Positions 1 to 5,886 of a stretch of 7,711 nucleotides of DNA are shown here, piece by piece (positions within the stretch are counted from its first letter, which is position 1; each line of letters begins with the position of its first letter). The translations under genes and the position numbers were made by a program. Below the pieces are notes generated by a model, which saw only the letters and a program-made list of their open reading frames with translations, did no database searches and was not told where the DNA came from. This DNA is from Gammaproteobacteria bacterium (GTDB taxonomy: Bacteria; Pseudomonadota; Gammaproteobacteria; GCA-001735895), in NCBI GenBank assembly GCA_003231795.1, contig QIJI01000497.1:1-7711 (forward strand), given 5' to 3'.

Positions 1-1319
1 AGTGCCAGCGGCAGTGCCAGCAGAAACAGGATTGCGATGGCAAGTTGTTCAACCTGTGACAGTTCAAGACGGGGGTCCGGCGCGGGCCTGGCGCTGATCG
101 ATATCAATCGATCATCGTAGCTTAACCAGTTAATCAGATTCAGTCCGATATCCCGGTTACTGCCATTGCCGAGGTAGCGGTTGGCTAGAAAATCGGCATC
201 GCCGACGATAGCAATTCGCTGATCGATCAACTCATTGTCAATATTGTAGAGCGAGCGTGTCAGCGTCAGGCCGATTTTTAACGGGCCGGTCGACTCGTCA
301 GGATTATCACCATTTAACAGATCACCCTCGAGCGTTCCGGTTTCATTCCAGCTACCGCTGTCAGAATTGAGGAAAACCTGTTGTTGCCAGATGTCTTCGC
401 CGTGAAATTCAAGCGCCTGCGCCTGCGGAAAGATCGACAGGCTAGTCAGGTTTTGAGTCACCGGATGGCGTGGATACTCACCAATCAAGGTGAAATCGAT
501 CCGGTCAAGACCCATGAGCTGGCTTTTGGGGTCGACTACGATACCCGGTAAAAATTCGATCGCAAACTGGTCGAGTAAAACTTCCAGGCCTTGAATGTTT
601 TGCTCGGGATCGGCAAGCCACAGCAAATTGCCACCGCGTTCGACGAAATCGAGCAGGATTTCAATTTCCCCCGGTAGCAACGCAACGCGAGGACTGGCAA
701 GCACCAGAACGCTGGTATTGTCCGGTATGCTATCGCTCTGGGTAAGATTGAGGCCTTCGATATTGTAACCCTGGCTCGCGAGATCACTCGCCAGCAGACT
801 GTAATCATGGTTGGCATCCCGATAAGGACTACGTTCACCGTGGCCCTCCAGAAAAACCAGCCAGCGCTCACCCTGGCGCATCAGTCGCTGGATTGCATTG
901 GTGACATTGGCTTCGCTGATCTGGGAAACTTTTTCGCTGCGACCCTGATACGAAAACACCACTTCACCGTCGTAGCGGATATCGAACTCGCGTAGTAATT
1001 CGGGATAAGAATCCGGATTCAGACTGCGAAATTGTATATTGGGTTGCAGGCGTTGATAGCGTTCAAACAGGGTTTCCAGTAAATCTTTGCTACTGTTGAC
1101 CGGAGATACGAATAGTGTGACTTCGAGGGAATTGTCGATGCCCGCGAGCAATCGCGCGGTTTCCGGCGACAGGCTGTTACGCTGATTGCTGCTGAGATCG
1201 AAACTGATCGAATAGCGTTGACTGAGCCAGGCCGATACCCCCAGCAAACTGACAAACAGAATGACAAACAGTCCCGACTGGATTCGGTAGTGAAGGCGAG
1301 TTCGGCGGTCGACTTTCAT
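1..1319 (-). CDS. GldG-like ABC transporter auxiliary protein (3' end outside window)
   Basis: Partial gene: 439 codons are open from ATG 1319 to the left edge, with no stop seen. The protein starts MKVDRRTRLHYRIQ and has one membrane segment at about residues 16-33. A long, probably periplasmic, region follows, and a second hydrophobic stretch begins near residue 425 and is cut by the edge. This is the layout of the GldG / ABC_transp_aux family. Family-like motifs are FLEGHGE (156-162), a hydrophobic strand ending in ASPR (about 203-211), ERGGNLLWLADP (227-238) and RIAIVGDADFLAN (368-380). Most of the family's usual length is present, so little should be missing beyond the second membrane segment. 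The start overlaps the permease stop as ATGA (1316-1319), so translation is probably coupled; no good Shine-Dalgarno is visible. GldG is known from the Flavobacterium gliding machinery; in proteobacteria the role is unestablished. Assignment to the family is firm; the substrate is unknown. Confidence 0.88.
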   Translation of the reverse strand, partial: MKVDRRTRLHYRIQSGLFVILFVSLLGVSAWLSQRYSISFDLSSNQRNSLSPETARLLAGIDNSLEVTLFVSPVNSSKDLLETLFERYQRLQPNIQFRSLNPDSYPELLREFDIRYDGEVVFSYQGRSEKVSQISEANVTNAIQRLMRQGERWLVFLEGHGERSPYRDANHDYSLLASDLASQGYNIEGLNLTQSDSIPDNTSVLVLASPRVALLPGEIEILLDFVERGGNLLWLADPEQNIQGLEVLLDQFAIEFLPGIVVDPKSQLMGLDRIDFTLIGEYPRHPVTQNLTSLSIFPQAQALEFHGEDIWQQQVFLNSDSGSWNETGTLEGDLLNGDNPDESTGPLKIGLTLTRSLYNIDNELIDQRIAIVGDADFLANRYLGNGSNRDIGLNLINWLSYDDRLISISARPAPDPRLELSQVEQLAIAILFLLALPLA

Positions 1320-2065
1320 AACAGACGTTCACGATCAAGCTGGCGAATAGTGAGCACCAGAAATCCAGTGATCAGGATCAGGTAGTAGGCGATATCGCTG
1401 CTATCGAATACGCCTTCAAGCATCGACTGATGATGTTGCAAGATCGACAGGTAGCTCAGAATGGATTGACCATTGTCGAGCGAGGCACCTGCCCAGTCGA
1501 TGATCCACAACATCAACAGTGCGCCAAAAGTACCAACCGCCGCTATGGTCTGATTTTCGGTCAAACTCGAAAGATATAAACCAATTGCGGCAAAGGATGC
1601 CAGCAGCAGTAGCATACCCAGGTAAATGGAAAACAGTTTGCCGATGTCGGGGCTGGTGCCCAGATAAAGCGACAACGGCATTAACATCAACAGGCTTACC
1701 AGGATAAAAACGAACAGCAACAGGCCCAGATATTTACCCAGCACGATTTCGGTCATGCTTATCGGCGACGAAATCAGCAGGCTCATGGTCCGATTGCGCT
1801 TTTCTTCCGCGATCGTTCGCATGGTAATCAGTGGCATCACCATCAGCATGATAATGGCTGCCACCTGCATCAGTGGCGTAATCACGATATCGGTTACGCC
1901 TGGCGTATTGTCGAGTTGAATCAACTGCGGTTGCAGAATGAAGAAATTGTCCAGGTTGGTCAGAAACATGTAACCCAGAATGGCCTGAACCACTGCCAGG
2001 ATGATCCAGGCAAGTGGCGACAGAAACAGTGCGCCAATTTCTCGTCTGGCGATGGTCCAGATCAT
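1316..2065 (-). CDS. ABC-2 type permease, GldF-like
   Basis: 249-residue membrane protein starting MIWTIARREIGALFLSPLAW. About six hydrophobic segments are visible (roughly 18-36, 63-81, 112-135, 144-166, 172-190, 226-241), the usual ABC-2 layout. A cytoplasmic stretch at 82-101, with MRTIAEEKRNRT followed by LLISSP, matches the conserved loop between the second and third segments that contacts the ATPase in this family. Length fits GldF/NosY-type permeases. A longer reading frame opens upstream to 2152, but those 29 extra residues are basic, low in hydrophobicity and lie wholly inside the ATPase gene. ATG 2065 overlaps the ATPase stop as ATGA and has GGAG at 2076-2079, so it is preferred. 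It should pair with the ATPase encoded upstream and the GldG-like protein encoded downstream as one membrane complex. Substrate cannot be read from sequence. Confidence 0.92.
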   Translation of the reverse strand: MIWTIARREIGALFLSPLAWIILAVVQAILGYMFLTNLDNFFILQPQLIQLDNTPGVTDIVITPLMQVAAIIMLMVMPLITMRTIAEEKRNRTMSLLISSPISMTEIVLGKYLGLLLFVFILVSLLMLMPLSLYLGTSPDIGKLFSIYLGMLLLLASFAAIGLYLSSLTENQTIAAVGTFGALLMLWIIDWAGASLDNGQSILSYLSILQHHQSMLEGVFDSSDIAYYLILITGFLVLTIRQLDRERLL

Positions 2066-2994
2066 TCGCTCTGTGCTCCGTCGTCGCGAACCAGTTCGAT
2101 AAACAGATCTTCCAGCGACTGTTGTTCCGGAATCAGTTCGAACAGCCCCCATTGCTGATCGACCGCGGTTTGCACCAAAGCATCGGGATTTGACTCGGGC
2201 AGGAAATAGAGACGGAATTTTCCGTCGCCGAGGGCCTCTGCATGATCGATTCCGCTGAGCGCCAGCAATTCGTCGAGGCCAGGTGGCGACCGAAGTGCTA
2301 CCACCGCGGTATTGTCCTGGCTATTTTGGAGTGATTCAATGGGAGCGTTGTAGATCAGTTCGCCTGCGCGGATGATCTGTACCCGATCGCAGGTTGCCTG
2401 GACTTCGGAAAGAATGTGAGTCGATAGAATTACACTGCGTTCGCGACCCAGATCCCGTATCAGTTGACGAATTTCGCGGATTTGAATCGGGTCGAGTCCT
2501 ACCGTAGGTTCGTCCAGAATCACCACGGGAGGATCGTGAATGATTGCCTGGGCGATACCGACACGTTGCTGATAACCTTTCGACAGGTTGCCGATCAGGC
2601 GTTTGCCGACCTGTTCAAGCCCACACTGGGATTTTACCCTGGCGATCGCTGCCGGCAACTGGCTTCGTGTTATTCGATGCAGACAACCACAGTAGCTGAG
2701 ATATTCGTCAACACTGGCGTCACGATATACCGGTGGATGTTCGGGCAGATACCCGAGTTGCGATTTGGCCGCCCGAGGAGCATCAAGGATGTCGTGACCG
2801 GCGATTCTGACTTCACCTTCACTGGGTGCCAGGTTACCGCTGATTACCTGCATGGTGGTTGATTTACCGGCACCATTAGGTCCCAGGTAACCCAGTACTT
2901 CACCCGCTTTCAGGGTAAAACTCAGGTGACTGATTGCGCAGTGATTCTGATAGTAACGGGATAGGTTTTCTACCTCGATTAGTGTGTCTGACAT
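2062..2994 (-). CDS. ABC transporter ATPase subunit, GldA/NatA-like
   Basis: 310-residue nucleotide-binding subunit with every core motif: Walker A GPNGAGKST (38-46), a Q-loop region reading GYLPE (81-85, Glu in place of Gln, common in this subfamily), signature LSKGYQQ (137-143), Walker B VVILDEP with catalytic Glu162, D-loop GLDP (166-169) and switch His193 in LSTH. The roughly 100 residues after the core are the C-terminal extension typical of GldA/CcmA/NatA ATPases. It energises the permease encoded next in the operon. Start choice: ATG 2994 gives MSDTLIEVENLSRYY, the usual beginning of the family. ATG 3024 is in frame and adds ten residues (MSAKFILRDS). Neither has a strong Shine-Dalgarno, so the longer form is possible. 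Its stop overlaps the permease ATG. Only about 85 bases separate it from the terminator that closes the rpmBG unit upstream, so it should have its own promoter there. Confidence 0.92.
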   Translation of the reverse strand: MSDTLIEVENLSRYYQNHCAISHLSFTLKAGEVLGYLGPNGAGKSTTMQVISGNLAPSEGEVRIAGHDILDAPRAAKSQLGYLPEHPPVYRDASVDEYLSYCGCLHRITRSQLPAAIARVKSQCGLEQVGKRLIGNLSKGYQQRVGIAQAIIHDPPVVILDEPTVGLDPIQIREIRQLIRDLGRERSVILSTHILSEVQATCDRVQIIRAGELIYNAPIESLQNSQDNTAVVALRSPPGLDELLALSGIDHAEALGDGKFRLYFLPESNPDALVQTAVDQQWGLFELIPEQQSLEDLFIELVRDDGAQSE

Positions 2995-3047
2995 GGAATC
3001 TCTGAGGATGAACTTCGCGCTCATGATACCGCACTGGGGGCGATATG

Positions 3048-3068
3048 AAAGCCTGTAAATCAGGCTTT
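3048..3068. repeat. Short perfect hairpin upstream of the ABC operon
   Basis: AAAGCCTG (3048-3055), a five-base loop, then CAGGCTTT (3061-3068): a perfect 8-bp stem. Neither side is followed by a T-run, so it is not a standard intrinsic terminator. It sits between the rpmBG terminator and the ATPase gene start, where a promoter or operator for the ABC operon would be expected. Function is unknown; it could be an operator, a 5'UTR stem or chance. Confidence 0.4.
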
Positions 3069-3078
3069 AGATGAGAGC

Positions 3079-3108
3079 AAAAAAAACCCGGCGGTCGCCG
3101 GGTTTTTT
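3079..3108 (-). terminator. Bidirectional intrinsic terminator after rpmG
   Basis: A perfect GC-rich stem CCCGGCG (3087-3093) / CGCCGGG (3096-3102) with a two-base loop (effectively four if the last pair stays open) is flanked by eight A on the left (3079-3086) and six T on the right (3103-3108). Read on the minus strand, the A-run becomes a U-tract following the hairpin 56 bases after the rpmG stop, so it should end the rpmB-rpmG transcript. The symmetry means it would also stop plus-strand transcription. Confidence 0.9.
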
Positions 3109-3118
3109 ATCAGGACAG

Positions 3119-3144
3119 TTTCTATTTGGCCGGTTTCTATCTGG
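3119..3144. repeat. Two-copy 11-bp direct repeat, TTTCTATYTGG
   Basis: TTTCTATTTGG at 3119-3129 and TTTCTATCTGG at 3134-3144, 15 bases apart, lie in the short gap between the rpmG stop and its terminator. A weaker third echo (TAGGTTTAGG) follows. This looks like a minor tandem duplication in the 3' untranslated region; no function is evident. Confidence 0.35.
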
Positions 3145-3157
3145 TAGGTTTAGGGGC

Positions 3158-3313
3158 CTACTTGATTTTGGCTTCCTTGTAATCCACGTGCTTGCGTACC
3201 ACGGGATCATATTTTTTAAACACCAGTTTGTCCGGGGTATTTTTCTTGTTTTTGTCGGTGGTGTAATAATGTCCGGTGCCAGCAGTTGAAACCAGCTTGA
3301 TTAAATCTCTCAT
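3158..3313 (-). CDS. rpmG: 50S ribosomal protein L33
   Basis: A 51-residue gene starting MRDLIKLVSTAGTGHYYTTD and ending KHVDYKEAKIK, stop TAG at 3158-3160. Sequence and length match bacterial L33, a small protein of the large ribosomal subunit near the E site. It lacks the two CxxC pairs of the zinc-binding form, so it is the zinc-independent (C-minus) type. It is rich in Lys, as expected for an rRNA-binding protein. A good Shine-Dalgarno AGGAGC lies five bases before the ATG (3319-3324). It follows rpmB by 24 bases in the conserved rpmB-rpmG order seen across proteobacteria, and a strong hairpin terminator lies 56 bases downstream. Identity is nearly certain. Confidence 0.97.
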   Translation of the reverse strand: MRDLIKLVSTAGTGHYYTTDKNKKNTPDKLVFKKYDPVVRKHVDYKEAKIK

Positions 3314-3337
3314 GTTAGGCTCCTAATTGTTCGGCCA

Positions 3338-3574
3338 CTAGCACTTGATGCCGCGTTTACGCATATCAGCGATGACCGCGTCGATGCCATTTTTATCAAT
3401 AATTCGCATTCCCTTGGTCGATAGGCGTAATTTGACCCAACGATTTTCGGATTCCACCCAGAACTTGTGTGTATGCAAGTTTGGTAGAAAGCGGCGACGC
3501 GTCCTGTTATTCGCGTGCGATACATTATTTCCGGAAACCGGTTTTTTACCGGTTACCTGACAAACCCGGGACAT
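3338..3574 (-). CDS. rpmB: 50S ribosomal protein L28
   Basis: A 78-residue protein, exactly the length of the E. coli homologue, starting MSRVCQVTGKKPVSGNN. It contains the family block RRFLPNLHTHKFWVESENRW (about 27-46) and ends RKRGIKC. L28 binds 23S rRNA in the large subunit. The reading frame stays open upstream to 3631, but the family always begins MSRVCQ, and GGAG (3582-3585) is seven bases before ATG 3574, so that start is chosen. It is the first gene of the rpmB-rpmG transcription unit, and a credible sigma-70 promoter lies about 42-70 bases before the start codon. It is divergent from folB. The mutM gene that often follows rpmG in enterobacteria is not here; the ABC operon takes that place. 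Confidence 0.98.
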   Translation of the reverse strand: MSRVCQVTGKKPVSGNNVSHANNRTRRRFLPNLHTHKFWVESENRWVKLRLSTKGMRIIDKNGIDAVIADMRKRGIKC

Positions 3575-3615
3575 GATTGAGCTCCGATGTGTGCGAGATG
3601 ACTTCGAGGGCGCGA

Positions 3616-3644
3616 ACTCTACCAGATGCATATTTAGGATTCAA
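3616..3644 (-). promoter_or_regulatory. Sigma-70 promoter for rpmBG, with GC-rich discriminator
   Basis: On the minus strand, -35 TTGAAT (3639-3644) is followed by a 17-base spacer and -10 TAGAGT (3616-3621). Right after the -10 comes TCGCGCCC, a GC-rich discriminator like those of stringently controlled rRNA and ribosomal protein promoters. The start of transcription would be near 3609, giving a leader of about 35 bases. Promoter matches are by eye; the ppGpp link is inference. Confidence 0.65.
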
Positions 3645-3750
3645 GCTGATAACGCCGCGAATCCGGCTGTTTTTCAGGGATTTGACGTTTCCTTTTCAAA
3701 TCCGCAGCGGCTAAGATTGCGGCTTGAATTAAAACCGGGATACCAGCTGG

Positions 3751-4110
3751 ATGGACATTGTTTTTATACATGACCTGCAAATTGAAACCGTGATTGGGAT
3801 TTATGACTGGGAGCGCAAAATCAGGCAAACAATCAGCCTTGATATAGAAATGGCGGCTGATATCAGCAAGGCCGCCGGTTCCGACAATATTGATGATGCC
3901 CTGAGTTACAAATCCGTGGCCAAGCGCCTGATCGAATTTGTCGAAACCAGTGAATACGAGCTGGTCGAAGCCCTGGCCGAGAAGATCTGCGGTATTGTAC
4001 GGGAAGAGTTTTCTGTACCCTGGATAAAGCTGACCCTGCATAAACCCGGTGCGGTTCGTGGTTCCAAATCAGTTGGTGTAATAATCGAGCGGGGTGACAA
4101 ACCGGCATGA
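3751..4110 (+). CDS. folB: Dihydroneopterin aldolase
   Basis: A 119-residue enzyme that cleaves 7,8-dihydroneopterin to 6-hydroxymethyl-7,8-dihydropterin and glycolaldehyde in folate synthesis; it forms a cytosolic oligomer. The sequence resembles E. coli FolB almost end to end: MDIVFIHDLQIETVIGIYDW at the N-terminus, then LSYKSV, then WIKLTLHKPGAV and VGVIIERG near the end. The expected active-site residues are present: Glu21, Tyr53 and the catalytic Lys98 in HKPGA, plus a Glu in the LVEALAE helix (71-77) that binds the pterin. The Shine-Dalgarno is weak (GGGA at 3737-3740, ten bases away), but the start agrees with the family. The stop overlaps the folK start as ATGA (4107-4110), so the next enzyme in the pathway is translationally coupled. 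No convincing promoter was found in the 176-base gap from rpmB; TAAGAT at 3712 is a possible -10. Confidence 0.97.
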   Translation: MDIVFIHDLQIETVIGIYDWERKIRQTISLDIEMAADISKAAGSDNIDDALSYKSVAKRLIEFVETSEYELVEALAEKICGIVREEFSVPWIKLTLHKPGAVRGSKSVGVIIERGDKPA

Positions 4111-4598
4111 GCTCCCGCGTCTTTGTTGGACTGGGCAGCAATCTTGAGCGGGAATCCAGGATTCGCCAGGCCACTAGTGCGTTACGTGACCGGGTCGGTG
4201 AAATTGAAATTTCACCGGTCTACGATACCGAAGCGGTTGGTTTCGAAGGTAATAACTTTCTCAACCTGGTGCTTGCCTTTGATACCGAACTGGAAGTACC
4301 TGCGGTTGTCGACATTTTTCATCAGATAGAAAATCAGCTGGGTCGTGATCGAAGTCTGCCCAGATATTCGAGTCGTCCGATTGATCTAGATATTCTGCTA
4401 TTCGGTGATTTGATTCTCGAAATTCCGGAAATTTGTATCCCGCGCCCCGAAATTCTTGCAAATGCGTTTGTGCTGAAACCTTTGCAGGATCTGATCCCGC
4501 AGCAACTTCACCCCGAAACGGGTGAAAGTTACGCCAGCTTGTGGAGGCGTATGGCTCCAACCTCTCCGCTGCTGGAGTTGTTTCAAATCGATTTGTAA
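4107..4598 (+). CDS. folK: 6-hydroxymethyl-7,8-dihydropterin pyrophosphokinase (HPPK)
   Basis: A 163-residue kinase that transfers pyrophosphate from ATP to 6-hydroxymethyldihydropterin, the product of FolB, to give the substrate of FolP. Visible family features: GLGSNL near the N-terminus (8-13), SPVYDTEAVG (36-45), NNFLNLV (49-55), and the HPPK signature RPIDLDILLFG (90-100), in which Asp93 and Asp95 bind the two magnesium ions. The later block IPRPEILANAFVLKPL (111-126) matches the family's conserved C-terminal loop. Length is normal for HPPK. GGGGTGA (4091-4097) is a good Shine-Dalgarno nine bases before the ATG, inside folB. It is the last gene of a two-gene folBK unit and converges on hisC, with a repeat element rather than a classic T-tailed terminator in between. 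Confidence 0.97.
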   Translation: MSSRVFVGLGSNLERESRIRQATSALRDRVGEIEISPVYDTEAVGFEGNNFLNLVLAFDTELEVPAVVDIFHQIENQLGRDRSLPRYSSRPIDLDILLFGDLILEIPEICIPRPEILANAFVLKPLQDLIPQQLHPETGESYASLWRRMAPTSPLLELFQIDL

Positions 4599-4630
4599 TC
4601 ACGAAAAACCTGTTATCCGGGAACCTTACT

Positions 4631-4805
4631 GTTGCTACTCCGTCATCCCGGTTACTACTCCGTCATCCCCTCGAAGGAGGGGATCTTACAATGGTGGCGC
4701 GTTACAAGATTCCCGCCTGCGCGGGAATGACGGGGAAGTAGCGCGGGAATGACGGGGAAGTAGCGCGGGAAGACGGGGAAGTAGCGCGGGAATGACAGGG
4801 AGATA
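4631..4805. repeat. REP/MITE-like palindromic repeat with tandem copies of both ends
   Basis: The core (4660-4733) has matching inverted ends, CCGTCATCCCC at the left and GGGAATGACGG at the right. It holds two 8-bp hairpins, ATCCCCTC/GAGGGGAT (4665-4684, loop GAAG) and ATTCCCGC/GCGGGAAT (4709-4728, loop CTGC). On the left, a 20-bp unit containing TACTCCGTCATCCC occurs twice (4631-4650, 4651-4670). On the right, a unit beginning GCGCGGGAATGAC and ending GGGGAAGTA occurs four times (4719-4740, 4741-4762, 4763-4783 with one base deleted, 4784-4805 with two changes). The right units are the near reverse complement of the left ones. Short elements with GTCATTCCCGC-type ends are common and multicopy in proteobacteria. 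It fills the gap between convergent folK and hisC and could attenuate transcription from both sides; it encodes no transposase. Confidence 0.85.
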
Positions 4806-4813
4806 GTGGTAAT

Positions 4814-5884
4814 TTAGCGCAGAATTTTCTTGAGCGCTGCGAGCAACGCGTCGCATTCACCTTCACTGCCAATGGTGATGCGCAGGCAGTTATCAATTCG
4901 TGCCTGGTTGAAATAGCGCACCAGTATCCCGGCTGACTTCAACTCGAGATAAAGTGTCTCAGCCGCTTTTTCCGGGTGGCTCACGAAAACAAAGTTACTG
5001 CTCGACGGATACACTTCAAACCCGAGCGATTCCAGTTCCCGGCCCAGGCTTTCGCGGCTTGCGATAATTCGCTGGCAACACTGCTGAAAGTAACTTTCGT
5101 CTGCCAGTGCGGCCAGACCAATGGCGTTGGTGAGGCTGTCGACCGGGTAGGAGTTGAACGAATTTTTGACTCGTTGCAGCCCCTCGATCAATTCGCTTTG
5201 TCCGAGTGCGAAACCGAGACGTATTCCGGCCAGGTTGCGCGACTTGGAAAAGGTCTGTACCACTAGCAGGTTGGGGAACTCGGGAATTAACTGACAGGCC
5301 GAGTCTGCCCCGAAATCGACATAGGCTTCGTCGATCAAGACCACAGATTCCGGGTTATCGGCGAGCAGTTGCCGGATTGCAGCGAGCTCCAGCGCGATGC
5401 CGGTGGGTGCATTGGGATTGGCCAGGATGATGCCACCATTGGCGTTGCGATAGCCGTCGAAATCGATTTGAAAAGCTTGATCGAGCGCAACCTGACGATA
5501 GTCGATCTGGTACAGACCACAATATACCGGGTAAAAACTGTAACTGATGTCGGCAAACAGCAAAGCGTCGTCCTGCTTGAAAAAAGCCTGGAAGGCATGC
5601 GCCAGTACTTCGTCCGAACCATTGCCGACGAATACCTGATTCGCGTCCAGGTGGTAATAGGCTGCCAGAGCGGCGATCAGATCGCGACTCTCGGGATCGG
5701 GGTATTGCCTGAGCTGGTCGATGTCGAAATGGCGCAATACTTCGGCTACGGCGGGCGAGGGAGGGTAGGGGTTTTCATTCGTATTGAGCTTGATAACTTG
5801 TTGTTCCCCGGGCTTGTTCCCGGGCTGTTCCCCCGGGATGTAGGGTTTCAGCTCTGAGACCAGCTTGCTCCAGTATTTTGACAT
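4814..5884 (-). CDS. hisC: Histidinol-phosphate aminotransferase
   Basis: A 356-residue fold-type I PLP enzyme of histidine synthesis, converting imidazole-acetol phosphate and glutamate to histidinol phosphate. Motifs in order: KLNTNENPYPPSP (32-44), YPDP (61-64), VGNGSDE (86-92), SYSFYPVY (114-121), ANPNAPTG (155-162, Asn158 near the PLP ring), VLIDEAYVD (182-190, Asp185), TFSKSRNLAGIRLGF (211-225) with PLP-binding Lys214 and Arg222, and CLRITIG (333-339) with substrate-binding Arg335. Length is normal. An oddity is a small repeat expansion at residues 17-28, PGEQPGNKPGEQ, where homologues usually have one PGEQP. The gene starts two bases after the pteridine reductase stop, and its Shine-Dalgarno AGGA (5895-5898) lies inside that gene. 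No other his gene is in view. HisC-like aminotransferases can also act on aromatic or other amino acids, so the assignment rests on sequence type. Confidence 0.93.
   Translation of the reverse strand: MSKYWSKLVSELKPYIPGEQPGNKPGEQQVIKLNTNENPYPPSPAVAEVLRHFDIDQLRQYPDPESRDLIAALAAYYHLDANQVFVGNGSDEVLAHAFQAFFKQDDALLFADISYSFYPVYCGLYQIDYRQVALDQAFQIDFDGYRNANGGIILANPNAPTGIALELAAIRQLLADNPESVVLIDEAYVDFGADSACQLIPEFPNLLVVQTFSKSRNLAGIRLGFALGQSELIEGLQRVKNSFNSYPVDSLTNAIGLAALADESYFQQCCQRIIASRESLGRELESLGFEVYPSSSNFVFVSHPEKAAETLYLELKSAGILVRYFNQARIDNCLRITIGSEGECDALLAALKKILR
5801..5837. repeat. Three-unit 12-13 bp tandem repeat inside hisC
   Basis: Units TTGTTCCCCGGGC (5801-5813), TTGTTCCCGGGC (5814-5825) and TGTTCCCCCGGG (5826-5837) stand head to tail. 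They encode HisC residues 17-28 (PGEQPGNKPGEQ). The units differ by one-base length changes in the C-run, yet the sum keeps the reading frame. Each carries a CCCGGG palindrome, which may favour slippage. Confidence 0.75.
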
Positions 5885-5886
5885 CT

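Noticed and set aside
536..1267. Minus- and plus-strand frames of 60-110 codons within the GldG-like gene
   Set aside because: They are in other frames of a coding region whose own frame is open over 439 codons with clear family motifs.
2464..2862. 132-codon plus-strand frame opposite the ABC ATPase
   Set aside because: It is antisense to the conserved Walker A to Walker B region; composition mirrors the real gene and no family resemblance is seen.
4719..4805. Regularly repeated 22-bp units, considered as a CRISPR array
   Set aside because: The units are directly head to tail with no unique spacers, and no cas gene is near.
4702..4896. Open frame on the minus strand encoding serine/proline-rich repeats and VIPAQAGI, and a similar plus-strand frame reading SPRRRGS at 4522-4752
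   Set aside because: These are the well-known spurious translations of GTCATTCCCGC-type intergenic repeats; they straddle the repeat and run into folK or hisC.
5369..5857. 162-codon plus-strand frame opposite hisC
   Set aside because: It is antisense to conserved HisC motifs, with no ribosome binding site and no recognisable domain.
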